A DNA stretch of 64,000 nt from an uncultured Paracoccaceae bacterium (GTDB lineage: Bacteria > Pseudomonadota > Alphaproteobacteria > Rhodobacterales > Rhodobacteraceae), in assembly GCA_947488175.1 (NCBI GenBank), contig CANKYO010000010.1:1-64000 (forward strand), read 5' to 3'. Under the pieces are notes generated by a model, which saw nothing but the letters and a program-made list of their open reading frames with translations, had not been told where the DNA came from and did not search any database. Positions 51,166-61,384 of the stretch are shown here, in pieces; position 1 is the first letter of the stretch, and each line of letters begins with the position of its first letter. The position numbers and the translations under genes are program-made.

Positions 51166-51642
51166 CTAGCTGTCACGGTCATCATCGTTGAAAACACTTG
51201 GCAGAATTCTGGACAATACGCCTATCAGAAACGCCGTACTGATGCCAAAGGTCAAAAGACCCGTAATCGCGCAGAATGTAGCCACAATGCGTGCGTCTTC
51301 GGCAAGGACAATATCTCCATACCCCAAGGTCGTGTAAGTGACCGTCGCAAAGTAGAAGCTGGTTGAGAGGTCGGGTAAATCTGTGATTGCCATAAAGCTC
51401 ACCGCCCATGTCCAGACCTGCAAAGTGTGTGCAAAAACAAGAACAAACACAGCCAATGCCAAAAGCGCAACGGTGCGAAGGCGGGGCCAGTCTTCTTCGG
51501 GCATGCGGGCTGCAAGTCTGCCAAATAATGGAATGCTCAACGCAACCGCCGCGACATGAATGAACGCGCTGAAGGTGAGAAGGACTGTTCCAAGGCCGAT
51601 CTGCTGCAAGGCGGTCATTAATACAATACGTTCCGTATTCAT
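51166..51642 (-). CDS. Two-helix potassium channel
   Basis: A 158-residue ion-channel protein of the Ion_trans_2 type. Four hydrophobic segments are visible; the pore loop and filter read ATVTYTTLGYGDIV, with the TxGYGD potassium signature modified to TLGYGD. A following helix lines the pore. No cyclic-nucleotide or RCK domain is attached, so gating is by voltage or partner proteins. It is divergent from the RND efflux genes with only 53 bp between starts. A role in membrane potential or osmotic balance is likely. Confidence 0.8.
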   Translation of the reverse strand: MNTERIVLMTALQQIGLGTVLLTFSAFIHVAAVALSIPLFGRLAARMPEEDWPRLRTVALLALAVFVLVFAHTLQVWTWAVSFMAITDLPDLSTSFYFATVTYTTLGYGDIVLAEDARIVATFCAITGLLTFGISTAFLIGVLSRILPSVFNDDDRDS

Positions 51643-51695
51643 CAGCTAATTTACAGAACGAAGGTAGACACAAAGCACGGTCAGGAGCAATTTAT

Positions 51696-52937
51696 ATGTT
51701 GAGATTCACTACGTTGTGTGTACTGAGCATTTTTGCTGTCAGTGCGACAGCGGCTCAGGATGCCATTTCGCGGCCCGCAAAAGTTACTGAAGTCACATCA
51801 ACGGTTGCGACCGTATCGCGGACTTACCCCGCCACTGTATTGCCCTCTCGAGAAATCGAACTGTCTTTCAAAGTTTCTGGTCAAATCCTGGAACTGCCGA
51901 TCCGTGCAGCCACGGAGGTTGAACAAGGCGACATCATCGCACAGCTCGACACGCGAGATTTTGAGAATCAGATTGCGCAACTTCAAAGCCAGAGAGATCA
52001 GGCTGTTGCCCAGCTTGACGCGCTGAAGGCGGGTGCGCGTGAAGAGGAGATCGCAGCACTTGAAGCGGCCGTTCAGGCAGCCGAAGCACAAGTCGATCAG
52101 GCAAGAGAAGCCCTGGCGCGCGCAGAGGAGTTGTTAGAGCGCGGCGTATCGACAAAAGCTCAGGTGGAAGATGCGCAGGCGGAATTCAGAGTCGCCACAG
52201 CCGACTTGCGCGCGCAACAGGAACAGTTGCGTATCGGTCAGGTTGGCGGTCGTCCTGAGGAGATTGCCGCCGCCGAAGCAGCACTGCGCGGCATCGAGGT
52301 TCAGATCCTGGTTGCTCAGGACAGCCTGTCTGACGCGACACTTACGGCACCTTTCGACGGGATTATTGGACGCCGTGACGTCGAAAGCTTTGCCAATGTT
52401 CAAGCGGGGCAGAGCATCGTGCTGCTACAGGCATTGAACCCAGCACATCTGGCTTTCGATATCCCCAGTCCCGATATCCCGGACCTGACTGTGAACGGAC
52501 CCGAAAACATCACCAACACTGTTGTTTTCGATGCCTTGCACGGTCAGGAATTCGAGGCCGAGATTATCGAATTCTCGGTGCAGGCAACAACCGGCACGCA
52601 GACCTATCGTGGCCGTGTTTCGGTTGATCTGCCGGAGGGATCGTTGATCCTGCCCGGGATGGTGGCGAATGTAATCGCGTCGACGCAAGGGGCCGAGGCA
52701 CAGATCCTGGCGCCGTTGTCGGCCATCGCATCTGCACCTGACGGCGCCCCGTTGGCATGGGTGGTTGATGAAAACGGTACGGTTTCGGCGCAACCTGTGA
52801 CACTGGGGCAAGCCAGCGGATCACATGTTGTTGTAACCGAGGGTCTGCAGGATGGTGATCTCATCGTTTCGGCAGGTGTCAGCGAAATCATAGATGGGAT
52901 GACCATCCGACCAATCACACAGGTGGGAAACAAGTAA
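51696..52937 (+). CDS. RND efflux periplasmic adaptor subunit
   Basis: A 413-residue membrane-fusion protein with a Sec signal peptide (cut near TAAQD). A lipoyl half-motif ELSFKVSGQILELPIRAATEVEQGDIIAQLD near 55-85 is followed by an alpha-helical hairpin rich in Glu/Ala/Gln (about 90-180), the second lipoyl half with LTAPFDGIIG, and the beta-barrel and membrane-proximal domains. It joins the RND pump to an outer-membrane channel. No outer-membrane factor gene lies in the window. The stop and the pump start share one base (TAATG). Confidence 0.88.
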   Translation: MLRFTTLCVLSIFAVSATAAQDAISRPAKVTEVTSTVATVSRTYPATVLPSREIELSFKVSGQILELPIRAATEVEQGDIIAQLDTRDFENQIAQLQSQRDQAVAQLDALKAGAREEEIAALEAAVQAAEAQVDQAREALARAEELLERGVSTKAQVEDAQAEFRVATADLRAQQEQLRIGQVGGRPEEIAAAEAALRGIEVQILVAQDSLSDATLTAPFDGIIGRRDVESFANVQAGQSIVLLQALNPAHLAFDIPSPDIPDLTVNGPENITNTVVFDALHGQEFEAEIIEFSVQATTGTQTYRGRVSVDLPEGSLILPGMVANVIASTQGAEAQILAPLSAIASAPDGAPLAWVVDENGTVSAQPVTLGQASGSHVVVTEGLQDGDLIVSAGVSEIIDGMTIRPITQVGNK

Positions 52938-55900
52938 TGGATCTGGCTCGGTTCGCTCTTGAGAAGCGATTGATTTCTGCTGTCGTGACGGTCCTGATCC
53001 TGCTTGCAGGGTATTTTTCCTATACCGTGTTGCCGCGATTTGAAGACCCGGAATTTGTCATCCGTCAGGCGCAGATTATCACGCCCTATCCCGGCGCGTC
53101 TGCCGAACAAGTGGCCGAGGAGGTCACGGAAGTCATCGAAAACGCTTTGCAGCAACTGCCCGGAGTTGATGAGGTCCGGTCAGTCTCTTCACCTGGTCTG
53201 AGCACAGTGACGGTGGAGTTCACGATTGCCTCGACGCCCGACAATGCTGAACTGGACCAGAAATTTGCAAAGATGCGCGCGAGGATATCGGATGCGCAGT
53301 CTGGCTTGCCGCCCAATGCACTTGCATCTCAGGTTTATGACGACTTTGGCGATGTCTATGCGCAGTATTATGCGATCACCGGCGAAGGCTTCAGCATCTC
53401 TGAACTCTACGAGTATGCAAAGGACCTGCAGCGCGATTTGGTGACAGTTGATGGCGTGTCCAAGGTTGTTCTGAACGGCGTGCAGGAAGAGGTTATCTAT
53501 GTCGAATACGCACCAGCCCGGCTGACGGCATTGGGTCTTGCTCCGCAACAAATCCAACAATTGCTTGAGGGGCAAAACCTGGTTACGCCAGCCGGTTCAG
53601 TTGTGGCCGGGGATACGCGCCTGACCATCCGCCCGGAAGGGGTGGTCAGTTCGGTTGATGCCATCCAGAACCTGCTGCTGACTGATGTGCAAACGGTCAC
53701 GTCGTTCCGTTTGGGCGACATCGCTGAGGTCTCACGCGGTCTCAAGGAACCGGCGTCGACATTGCTGTTTCGTAACGGGCAGCCGGCCATCGGGCTTGGT
53801 GTCTCGAACACGCTTGGCGGCAATGTCGTCAATATGGGGCAGGCGGTTCAAGACCGGATAGATTTGTTAGAAAGTGAACGGCCAATCGGCATCAACGTGC
53901 TGCCGATCTCTGATCAGGGCGCAAGCGTAAAGGCGTCCGTCGACGATTTCGTTGTAAACGTGATTCTTGCACTGGCGATTGTTGTTGGCACTTTGCTCAT
54001 CTTCATGGGGCTCAGATCGGGCATTCTGATGGGTGGCATCCTACTGGTGACGGTCGCCGGTACGCTCTTTGGCATGTACCTCTATGGGCTTGATATGCAG
54101 CGTATCTCACTCGGTGCGCTGATTATTGCCTTGGGCATGCTTGTCGATAACGCCATCGTTGTTGTCGAAGGCACGCTGGTCCGTGTGCAACGGGGGGAGG
54201 ACGCAGCAGAGGCGTCTCGCGCGGTGGTCAAACAGACGACATGGCCGCTGTTAGGTGGTACGATTGTAGGCATTCTTGCCTTTTCCCCCATCGGTTTTTC
54301 GCCTGACAACACCGGCGAATACGCAGGCAGCCTCTTTTGGACGATTGGCATCGCGTTGCTGTTTTCCTGGCTCGTGGCAATTTGGCTGACGCCGTACTTC
54401 TGCACTGTCTTGCTCAAGACAGGCAAGTCAGACGCAGAGCCGAAAGAGAATGCCATTCTGAAAGGATACCGTCAGCTTCTTTCGCTGGCCATCCGTGTCA
54501 AGTGGGTCACTGTCGGTCTAGTGGTTGCCCTTTTTGCCTCGGCCATCCTGATGTTCAGCGCGGTCCCACCGGGCTTTTTCCCATCCTCGACGCGGGCGCA
54601 ATTCGTTATTGACTACTTCCTGCCGGAAGGCACCGACATCGCGCGAACGGAAGCGGACATGCGTGAAATTGCGGAATATGCGCGCGGTCTGGATGGCGTA
54701 ACCGGCACAAATTCGGTGATCGGGGGCGGGCACTTGCGTTTCATGCTGATCTACGAATCCGAAGGGGGCAACTCGGCCTATGGGCAAATCCTTGTGGATG
54801 TCGAAGACTATCGGCTGATCGATGAATTGCGCGCCGATTTGCAGGCTCACGTCGACAATACTTACCCTGAATCCAATGCCAAGGTCTGGAAGTTCGTCCT
54901 TGGCCCGGGTGGTGGATCAAAAATCGAAGCCCGGTTCTTTGGGTCTGATCCGGCTGTGCTGCGCGATCTTGCTGTACAGGCCAAGACGATCATGTCTCAA
55001 GCCGGGGCAGTTGCTGTCAAAGACGACTGGCGTGAACAGGTCCAAGTTGTGCGCCCGGCTATCGAAACCGAAAACGCCAGCCGCCTTGGCTTGACCCAAG
55101 GCGAGATTTCCAACGCCATCTATAGCCACCTGACAGGGACAACGCTTGGTGTATACCGCGAGCAGGATGAGTTGCGGAATATTGTCATGCGCCCGGTTGA
55201 AGCCGCGCGCAACGATATTGGAGAACTGCAAAACATACAGGTCTTTAGCCAAACCAACGGTGGCTACATCCCGATTAATCAGGTTGTCGACCGATTCGAT
55301 ATCGTTTTTGAGGCCGGAAACCTGCGCCGCATCGATCGCAAGCTGGCGATCACGGCACAATCGGATAACGCGCCGGGCGTTCTGTCGGGTGATCTGTTTG
55401 ATGCGGTGCAAGGGCCGATTGAGGCCATCGCATTGCCGCCTGGCTACAGCATGGCATGGGAAGGCGAATACGGAAGCAGCCAAGAAGCGAATGCCGGTTT
55501 GGCATCAACCATGCCGATTGGTTTCGGCGCGATGTTCATCGTTGTCTTGTTCCTGTTCAACGCCTGGCGTCAGACAATCATCATCTGGCTGGTTGTCCCA
55601 TTGGCCCTGATCGGCGTGATCTATGGTCTGGCAGCAACCCAAACACCGCTTGAGTTTATGGCGATCCTTGGGATCCTGTCGCTGACGGGCATGCTCATCA
55701 AGAATGCGATCGTCCTGATCGACGAAACCGACACCCAGATTGCTGACGGCAAGGCCAGAATGGCGGCTGTTGTGGATGCAGCCGTCAGCCGTGTGCGGCC
55801 CGTGTCGCTGGGTGTTTTGACGACAGTCCTGGGTGTTGTTCCCTTGCTGTGGGATCCGTTCTTCAAGTCACTGGCGATCGTCATCATCGCTGGTTTGAGC

Positions 55901-55990
55901 TTTGCGACCATTCTGACGTTGATTATCGTGCCGACGCTGTATGTGATCTTATTTGCTGTGAAGAAGAACGATCAGGAAGCCGCGACTTGA
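52937..55990 (+). CDS. RND-superfamily efflux pump permease
   Basis: A 1017-residue inner-membrane proton-driven pump of the AcrB/HAE type. Twelve transmembrane helices are arranged 1 + 5 and 1 + 5 around two large periplasmic loops. FEDPEFVIRQAQIITPYPGAS at the N-terminus, and helix 4 with LGMLVDNAIVVVEG, are characteristic; only the first of the two helix-4 aspartates of AcrB (VDD) is retained (VDN). This variation is frequent in the subgroup with a lone Asp. It pairs with the adaptor. Substrates may include the aromatic compounds handled at 6-18 kb, but nothing in the sequence shows it. Confidence 0.9.
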   Translation: MDLARFALEKRLISAVVTVLILLAGYFSYTVLPRFEDPEFVIRQAQIITPYPGASAEQVAEEVTEVIENALQQLPGVDEVRSVSSPGLSTVTVEFTIASTPDNAELDQKFAKMRARISDAQSGLPPNALASQVYDDFGDVYAQYYAITGEGFSISELYEYAKDLQRDLVTVDGVSKVVLNGVQEEVIYVEYAPARLTALGLAPQQIQQLLEGQNLVTPAGSVVAGDTRLTIRPEGVVSSVDAIQNLLLTDVQTVTSFRLGDIAEVSRGLKEPASTLLFRNGQPAIGLGVSNTLGGNVVNMGQAVQDRIDLLESERPIGINVLPISDQGASVKASVDDFVVNVILALAIVVGTLLIFMGLRSGILMGGILLVTVAGTLFGMYLYGLDMQRISLGALIIALGMLVDNAIVVVEGTLVRVQRGEDAAEASRAVVKQTTWPLLGGTIVGILAFSPIGFSPDNTGEYAGSLFWTIGIALLFSWLVAIWLTPYFCTVLLKTGKSDAEPKENAILKGYRQLLSLAIRVKWVTVGLVVALFASAILMFSAVPPGFFPSSTRAQFVIDYFLPEGTDIARTEADMREIAEYARGLDGVTGTNSVIGGGHLRFMLIYESEGGNSAYGQILVDVEDYRLIDELRADLQAHVDNTYPESNAKVWKFVLGPGGGSKIEARFFGSDPAVLRDLAVQAKTIMSQAGAVAVKDDWREQVQVVRPAIETENASRLGLTQGEISNAIYSHLTGTTLGVYREQDELRNIVMRPVEAARNDIGELQNIQVFSQTNGGYIPINQVVDRFDIVFEAGNLRRIDRKLAITAQSDNAPGVLSGDLFDAVQGPIEAIALPPGYSMAWEGEYGSSQEANAGLASTMPIGFGAMFIVVLFLFNAWRQTIIIWLVVPLALIGVIYGLAATQTPLEFMAILGILSLTGMLIKNAIVLIDETDTQIADGKARMAAVVDAAVSRVRPVSLGVLTTVLGVVPLLWDPFFKSLAIVIIAGLSFATILTLIIVPTLYVILFAVKKNDQEAAT

Positions 55991-56189
55991 TCATGTTGCA
56001 CCGGAAGTCAAAATGATCTTCGACGCGGCCTGCATGTATTTGGTTTTCTCATCTGGGTTTCGATACCCCGGTGACAACGGGTCTGTTCGCGCAGCCCACA
56101 CACCATGCCAGACTGTATCAACTGTACCGATATCCTGAAAACGACGTCAGGGATGATGGGCCTAACGCGTCAATCGAATTGAGGAAGCT

Positions 56190-57398
56190 ATGCCAGAGAT
56201 TGTTGTCCCCGCGTTCATCTCCGTTACTCTTGGATTTGTCGTATTCTTTCTTGGTGCATTTTTGACCAGAAAGATCGCCTTCTTGGGCGATTACAATATC
56301 CCAGAACCGGTTTCGGGGGGCTTGGCAGTTGCCGTTATGACGTGGGTCTTTTTTGGGGTCACAGGACAGCAGATCGGCTTTGACCTTGAGGTACGTGATT
56401 ATCTTCTCGTGGCCTTTTTCGCGACAATCGGTCTGAACGCGCAGATCGCGGACCTGTTTCGTGGTGGCCGATTGTTGATCTTACTGCTGCTGCTGACATT
56501 GGCCTTTATGATTTTGCAGAATGTCGTCGGCCTTTTGGGCGTCAGCTTGTTTGGACTGCCACTCGCTTCATCCGTTCTGGTTGGTTCGGCGTCTTTGATC
56601 GGCGGCCACGGGACCGCTATCGCTTGGGGGCCACAGATTGAAGAAATGACCGGGTTCGGTGCTGCGGCCGAGATGGGCGTTGCGTCAGCAACATTGGGTC
56701 TGATTCTCGCGGCGCTGCTTGGTGGCCCGATTGCAAAGCGGCTGATCGACCGCAACAATCTGCAAAGCGACCAAAGCGAAGAACCGATTGTCGGTTTGGA
56801 GTTCGATGATCAAGAAAACCCCGACGATCTAATCAATCATGTCAGTTTGATGCGCGGCATGCTGGCCGTCCATGTGGCTGTTCTGATTGGTTACATCCTG
56901 CATCTGGGGATTATCGAGGCTGGCATAAAGCTCCCTCTATTCGTGCCATGTTTGCTGGTGGGGATCGCCATGTCAAACACGATCCCTTACCTTTTCCCAA
57001 AGATCGCCTGGCCCGCACGTACGAAGACGCTTGCCGTAATTTCCGACTATTGCCTGTCGGTGTTTCTGGCGATGTCACTGATGAGCCTGCAACTTTGGAC
57101 ATTGACCGAGCTGGGCGGTCCCATATTGGCAGTCCTTGCCCTGCAGGCGGTGATGACCGTGGTGTTCATTCTGTTTGTGTTCTTCCGCCTGATGGGCAGC
57201 AACTACCAGGGGGCAGTCCTGAGCGCTGGTTTCGCCGGTTTCACACTTGGCGCAACGCCGACGGCCATCGCCAACATGTCATCGGTGGCAAAGCGCTATG
57301 GCCCAGCCCACTTGGCCTTTATCGTACTTCCGCTCGTGTCCGCATTCTTTGTCGACCTCGCCAACGCCGTGATCATTCAGTTTTTTGTGAGCCTTTGA
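56190..57398 (+). CDS. gltS: Sodium/glutamate symporter
   Basis: A 402-residue member of the GltS family with about ten helices. The two inverted halves are recognised by IPEPVSGGLAVAVM and LIGGHGTAIAWGP, and by the C-terminal LGATPTAIANMSSVAKRYG, which hold the re-entrant substrate loops. It takes up glutamate with sodium. It stands apart, 199 bp after the RND genes, and has its own promoter. The assignment to glutamate is by family. Confidence 0.88.
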   Translation: MPEIVVPAFISVTLGFVVFFLGAFLTRKIAFLGDYNIPEPVSGGLAVAVMTWVFFGVTGQQIGFDLEVRDYLLVAFFATIGLNAQIADLFRGGRLLILLLLLTLAFMILQNVVGLLGVSLFGLPLASSVLVGSASLIGGHGTAIAWGPQIEEMTGFGAAAEMGVASATLGLILAALLGGPIAKRLIDRNNLQSDQSEEPIVGLEFDDQENPDDLINHVSLMRGMLAVHVAVLIGYILHLGIIEAGIKLPLFVPCLLVGIAMSNTIPYLFPKIAWPARTKTLAVISDYCLSVFLAMSLMSLQLWTLTELGGPILAVLALQAVMTVVFILFVFFRLMGSNYQGAVLSAGFAGFTLGATPTAIANMSSVAKRYGPAHLAFIVLPLVSAFFVDLANAVIIQFFVSL

Positions 57399-57842
57399 TG
57401 CGTGGCTGTGTGTTTGTAAGCCAGCGGCTAGTAACCTGCTGCTGAGCTTCCAACGAAGCGCAACAGGACAACTTGCGGCCAAGCATCGTTGCGTGACATT
57501 CTACCTGGCTTTCACGTCCCACAATGCTTGATCAAAGTTGATCGTAGATATTGCCAGGAGCTGTCGCAGCATCGCCAAAGGGATCAAAAGCGAAACGACG
57601 TGAGTTTCATTCCTGCATGCTCCGGCAACAATTCCCGTTTGTCCAAAACCGACAAAACTACAATAGCTCCGAAGTCGCGACTGGTAACAATTAATTGTCT
57701 CAAGGGCCTCTTTGGTTGCAAGACGACAGAAGGTCGGAACTCCCTTTTGTTCCGACGGTTATCCTGTCGAGTTTGGACAGTTGTCGTCAAAAGCGAGCGA
57801 TGCAAGCCGTCTTGAGCATCAGAATAGTGAAAGGACATGACT
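57399..57842. other. Gap, nothing recognised
   Basis: No gene-like frame. The end should hold the promoter of the small exported protein; an AAAGGA lies 7 bp before its ATG. Confidence 0.4.
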
Positions 57843-58163
57843 ATGACACTGAAAGCACTAGCAACTGCGACTCTACTTGCCAGCGGTATCGCTACAAGTT
57901 CTCATGCATTGACTTCTATCAAATGCACTGAATATGTAATCGTTTTGCCTGAAGAGTTGGCTATTGCTGCGGAAATCCGCGCCGGTTCAACACGTGAGAT
58001 GAATAGAATTGTTTGTGATCGATCATCTTCAGCAACTGAAGACCTTTATCAAGAAGATAACCCGCATCGGATTGCGGTGAATGTCGAAGAGCTTGGAATG
58101 GCCACATACGTGATCATCTTCATATATGATGGCGATGAGAAGCCAAGTCTAAACGACAACTGA
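57843..58163 (+). CDS. Small exported hypothetical protein
   Basis: A 106-residue protein started at the ATG at 57843, 7 bp after AAAGGA; the ATG at 57837 is too close. Residues 1-22 are a signal peptide (MTLKALATATLLASG, cut near SHA). The mature chain of about 80 residues has two cysteines (KCTEY and VCDRS) that may form one disulfide. No domain is recognised. It lies alone between gltS and an AraC gene. Confidence 0.5.
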   Translation: MTLKALATATLLASGIATSSHALTSIKCTEYVIVLPEELAIAAEIRAGSTREMNRIVCDRSSSATEDLYQEDNPHRIAVNVEELGMATYVIIFIYDGDEKPSLNDN

Positions 58164-58698
58164 TTTCGGTCTGGGTGTCTGGCCATACTGGTAATAGGTT
58201 GGGCGGGAAGAAAGCAGCTTGAGGCGTTGGGTTTCGATCTAGCGTCTCTTTTCTTGGTTCAATTTGGCAGTAATCACGCATTACAATTCTACAAGAGCAT
58301 AAAACCCATAAGGGATCATATAATCGTTCCGGCTGCAGAGATATTATTTTGCTATTGACCATATTGGCACGATCATACTGAAGACGAGCGCCAATGATCG
58401 AAAGTCCCATTGTCTTTAAAAAGAGAGAGGTACAAAATACCACCTATAAGGATTTAATTTCAATTCTAGCGACGGCAGCAGGAAACTCATCAGCGTAGAT
58501 GCTATCATTCGCAGGCGTGACGTTGGGTTGTCAACGGCGGCACGAACACGTCGATACCGATGTCGACGATGGTGTTTCAACCGATGCTAAATCTTTCAAT
58601 CTGGGTGCGAGCCACTTTCTTTCACCGAGTGGTCCTATCTGAAGGTTGGCGGTTACCAGCAGCATTCATGGATTGAGCGGCCAGCATACCCGAAAACA
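58164..58698. other. Gap, nothing recognised
   Basis: A 535-bp interval without a credible gene on either strand; parts resemble decayed coding sequence but no family can be named. It lies at the 3' side of the AraC gene at 58699. Confidence 0.4.
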
Positions 58699-59592
58699 TC
58701 AAGCTTCTCGTCTTAGCCTTCCGGGCGTGCAACCAATCTGTCGACGAAAGGTGTGGATCATGTGCGCTTGATCATAGAAGCCACAGTCGACTGCGATGTG
58801 AGCGAAGGAGTCATTTGTATCAATGATCTTCTGCTTTGCTTTCAACACGCGTCTTTCAACAACATACTGTTTGAACGTCTTGCCAAACGCGGCTTTGAAG
58901 TTCTTTTGAAACTGTGCCTTCGAGTGATCAAAGTGCCTCGCGACATGTGCGATCGATATGCCCGACTCCAGTTCGTCGTCGACCATTTCAACAATCTGAA
59001 CAATCGCATCGGCACACAATGTGGATTTTGAACCAGATTTTTCACTGTCCCAATGAGACAACACGCATCCTAGAAGCGACGTTGCTGCACCACGAATCAA
59101 GAGCGACCTGTGAGTATCATTCCGGCCGAGCTCTTTCCAAATGGAGCGCATCGCATGCATATAGAAGCGGTCGGTGAGTTGAGTACCTACCCCATACGTG
59201 CTGGGCGGAAAGTCTATTCGTCCAGGTTTACCAATGGAAGAAATGATAAAATCATCTGATATCTCAACATAAAGCAAGTGCAGAGGCCGGTTCAATTTCG
59301 TGACTAGTCGGTCATTTTTTGCCAAGGGTATTACGCCACCCGGTAATATGGCTCTGGCCGTACTTTGATCTCCTGCTTCGCTCTCCATACGTGCGACAGA
59401 GCTGCCATTATTCATTAAGAGCGAGATACCCTTTCTGAGAGTTAAATCTAATCGGACAGCCTCCAGGACGCCAGATGCTGCGACGATCCCAAGCGTTGTA
59501 TCTTGTCGGCAATCAAGGACTTTAGCAGCATGAGAGCCAAGATAATCCCGAACATGATTACCAGCAAAAGTCATAAGGTCGACTCCAATCAT
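58699..59592 (-). CDS. AraC-family regulator
   Basis: A 297-residue regulator; ATG at 59592 follows AGGAAAGG, while an upstream ATG at 59616 adds 8 residues. The N-terminal domain is a beta-rich sensing part without a named family (GVLEAVRLDLTLRKGISLLM). The C-terminal AraC domain has ISIAHVARHFDHSKAQFQKN and FAHIAVDCGFYDQAHMIHTF as the two helix-turn-helix units. The YdQAHMiHtFrrqiGctPg end is typical of AraC. Targets are unknown. Confidence 0.8.
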   Translation of the reverse strand: MIGVDLMTFAGNHVRDYLGSHAAKVLDCRQDTTLGIVAASGVLEAVRLDLTLRKGISLLMNNGSSVARMESEAGDQSTARAILPGGVIPLAKNDRLVTKLNRPLHLLYVEISDDFIISSIGKPGRIDFPPSTYGVGTQLTDRFYMHAMRSIWKELGRNDTHRSLLIRGAATSLLGCVLSHWDSEKSGSKSTLCADAIVQIVEMVDDELESGISIAHVARHFDHSKAQFQKNFKAAFGKTFKQYVVERRVLKAKQKIIDTNDSFAHIAVDCGFYDQAHMIHTFRRQIGCTPGRLRREA

Positions 59593-59616
59593 ATTGGCCG
59601 CACCTTTCCTGTTCAT

Positions 59617-59937
59617 ATCAGTGTAGAACTGCGAGTGATCAAAAAGGAAAGGTACAGAAACGTCACGAACTGGTCAGTGGATCTGAGCGTTATTATTGAA
59701 AGCCCCCACTTTCCTGAATTCATGTTGCTACATACACGCCGCAACCTTCTTGATAGTTCACGCCATAGAGTTTGCTTCTCACGCCAAAGCGTCGGCTGTT
59801 GTCGCGAAATGTCAGATTGCGAGACTGGACAGTGTCTTTTGACCTTTAAAATATTCAACAATGCGAACTTAAGCAGAATCCCATTGGAATCAGCCTGTTA
59901 TTCATCAATTCTGCTTGGATGCTCAATGCGGTGTTGC
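59617..59937. other. Upstream region of the 58699 regulator, no gene seen
   Basis: The 321-bp gap should hold the promoter of the regulator read to the left. No repeat or hairpin stands out. Confidence 0.35.
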
Positions 59938-60933
59938 CTAGCGAAATTGGCTTGGCGAAACACCTTCCCACCTTTGAAAGGCGCGACTAAAGGCCGACAC
60001 GTCCGAATAGCCAGTTCTAAAGGCAACTTCTGACACTGCAAATGTGCCCAGACGCAGGAGCCTGCGCGCCGTGTCATGCCGAACGCTTCGGACAAGGTGA
60101 CTAAACTTGATGTTTTCTTGGTCTAGCCTACGCTGTAAAGTCCGCGGGCTAAACCCTAGCTCTTTCGCAATGGTGTTTATCCGCAAAGTTTGGTCCTCAA
60201 GTTTTCCGGATATGGCATCTGCGACAATGATTTTGAGATCTGCAATCTGCTGGGATAAGTCGACTTGATGCTCGAGGTAGTGTTCAAGAACCGAACAAAG
60301 CGCCGGGTCGCTGTGAAGTAGCCGTGCATTGTACGACTCCGTAGTAAACTCCATGCCGTTGAATGAGCTATTGGAAATTACAGGGCATCCAAAGTAATTT
60401 TTGAGGTCAGCAGATTTTTCGCGACACTGGCTCCTAAGACTTACCTTTATTGGCTCCCAGCTGCTTCTGTAGCATCTCCTGATCCAACTAACGAGCATGG
60501 AGAGTAATGTTTCTATCAAATGACGAGCGCCGGGAATCTGATCACCCAATAGGGAGATTTCAAGGATATATGTACGACCGGTCTGCTTAAGTGTGATATC
60601 GGCGGCTTGCTGCACTCTGCGAAAATGCTGCTCAAGAAATGCAAGCCCATCACCGATTGTTTGGGAGTAATGCAGCCGCAGGCCAAATGCACCCAGCATT
60701 TGAGGGCTGAGCGCCGATCCAACCAAAAGTCCAAAATGGGGTTCTTCCAGCTCCTTGGCACAAAGTTGAAGCAGATGCCCACAATCATCCACCTTAAGAC
60801 AAGCACTTGGGTCGCTCATGCCGCGAATGCTCAAGCCAACAGCGTCAAATAGCTTTGCAGGGTTATAGCCCCGGGCTGTGCATATCTCCGGAATGGATTG
60901 AACGAATGTCGCGCTGATGAGCCGACTTTTCAT
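59938..60933 (-). CDS. AraC-family regulator (OruR-like), paralogue of 48018
   Basis: A 331-residue protein with the same plan as the regulator at 48018: an N-terminal OruR-type domain with LGAFGLRLHYSQTIGDGLAFL, then an AraC domain with LRINTIAKELGFSPRTLQRRL and VSEVAFRTGYSDVSAFSRAF. The relation LGxFGxRLxYxxTxxDxLxF between the two supports duplication. It is divergent from the YfcC-type transporter at 61385 with 451 bp between starts, so it likely controls arginine- or peptide-related transport genes. OruR itself regulates ornithine use, which fits the transporters beside it. Confidence 0.85.
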   Translation of the reverse strand: MKSRLISATFVQSIPEICTARGYNPAKLFDAVGLSIRGMSDPSACLKVDDCGHLLQLCAKELEEPHFGLLVGSALSPQMLGAFGLRLHYSQTIGDGLAFLEQHFRRVQQAADITLKQTGRTYILEISLLGDQIPGARHLIETLLSMLVSWIRRCYRSSWEPIKVSLRSQCREKSADLKNYFGCPVISNSSFNGMEFTTESYNARLLHSDPALCSVLEHYLEHQVDLSQQIADLKIIVADAISGKLEDQTLRINTIAKELGFSPRTLQRRLDQENIKFSHLVRSVRHDTARRLLRLGTFAVSEVAFRTGYSDVSAFSRAFQRWEGVSPSQFR

Positions 60934-61384
60934 GACTGACCCCAGATGCAGAATTTCTAATTAATATTGCAGCTTTGGGGTGGAAATTATTGGATGGAGT
61001 GGTCACGCCGTAACGCTCTAGGACAATACTAAAGATACTCAAAAAACCTATATTAATTAATGTGTTGACCTCTGCATGGCCGGCCAAGAAAAGGGCTTTT
61101 ACGGCATTGACCGGCTATGCATTGGAAAATTGATCGCGTCCATCAATGTTTTACAATCTGAATGTGCGGTTGCGGCTGTTAGCACGCCCGTCAGAGCATT
61201 TCCTTGCGGTTAGTTCGATTTTCTATAGCGGCATTGTTGCCGATGGTCGGCATCACACAAGCGAGAATTACAATGTCGACGTAAAACCTCCAATACCCCT
61301 CCTTGTCCATTCATCATTCTTTTCGAACGAGCGGGCGTCTAATGCCTGTCGTGCTGTCTGTCCCTGAGCAAATTAGAGCGGCAA
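60934..61384. promoter_or_regulatory. Divergent promoter region between the OruR-like regulator and the YfcC-type carrier
   Basis: A 451-bp region with no gene. It presumably carries both promoters and the binding sites of the regulator. An A/T-rich core around 61040-61060 (AATTAATGTG) is a candidate, but no clear palindrome was found. Confidence 0.4.
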
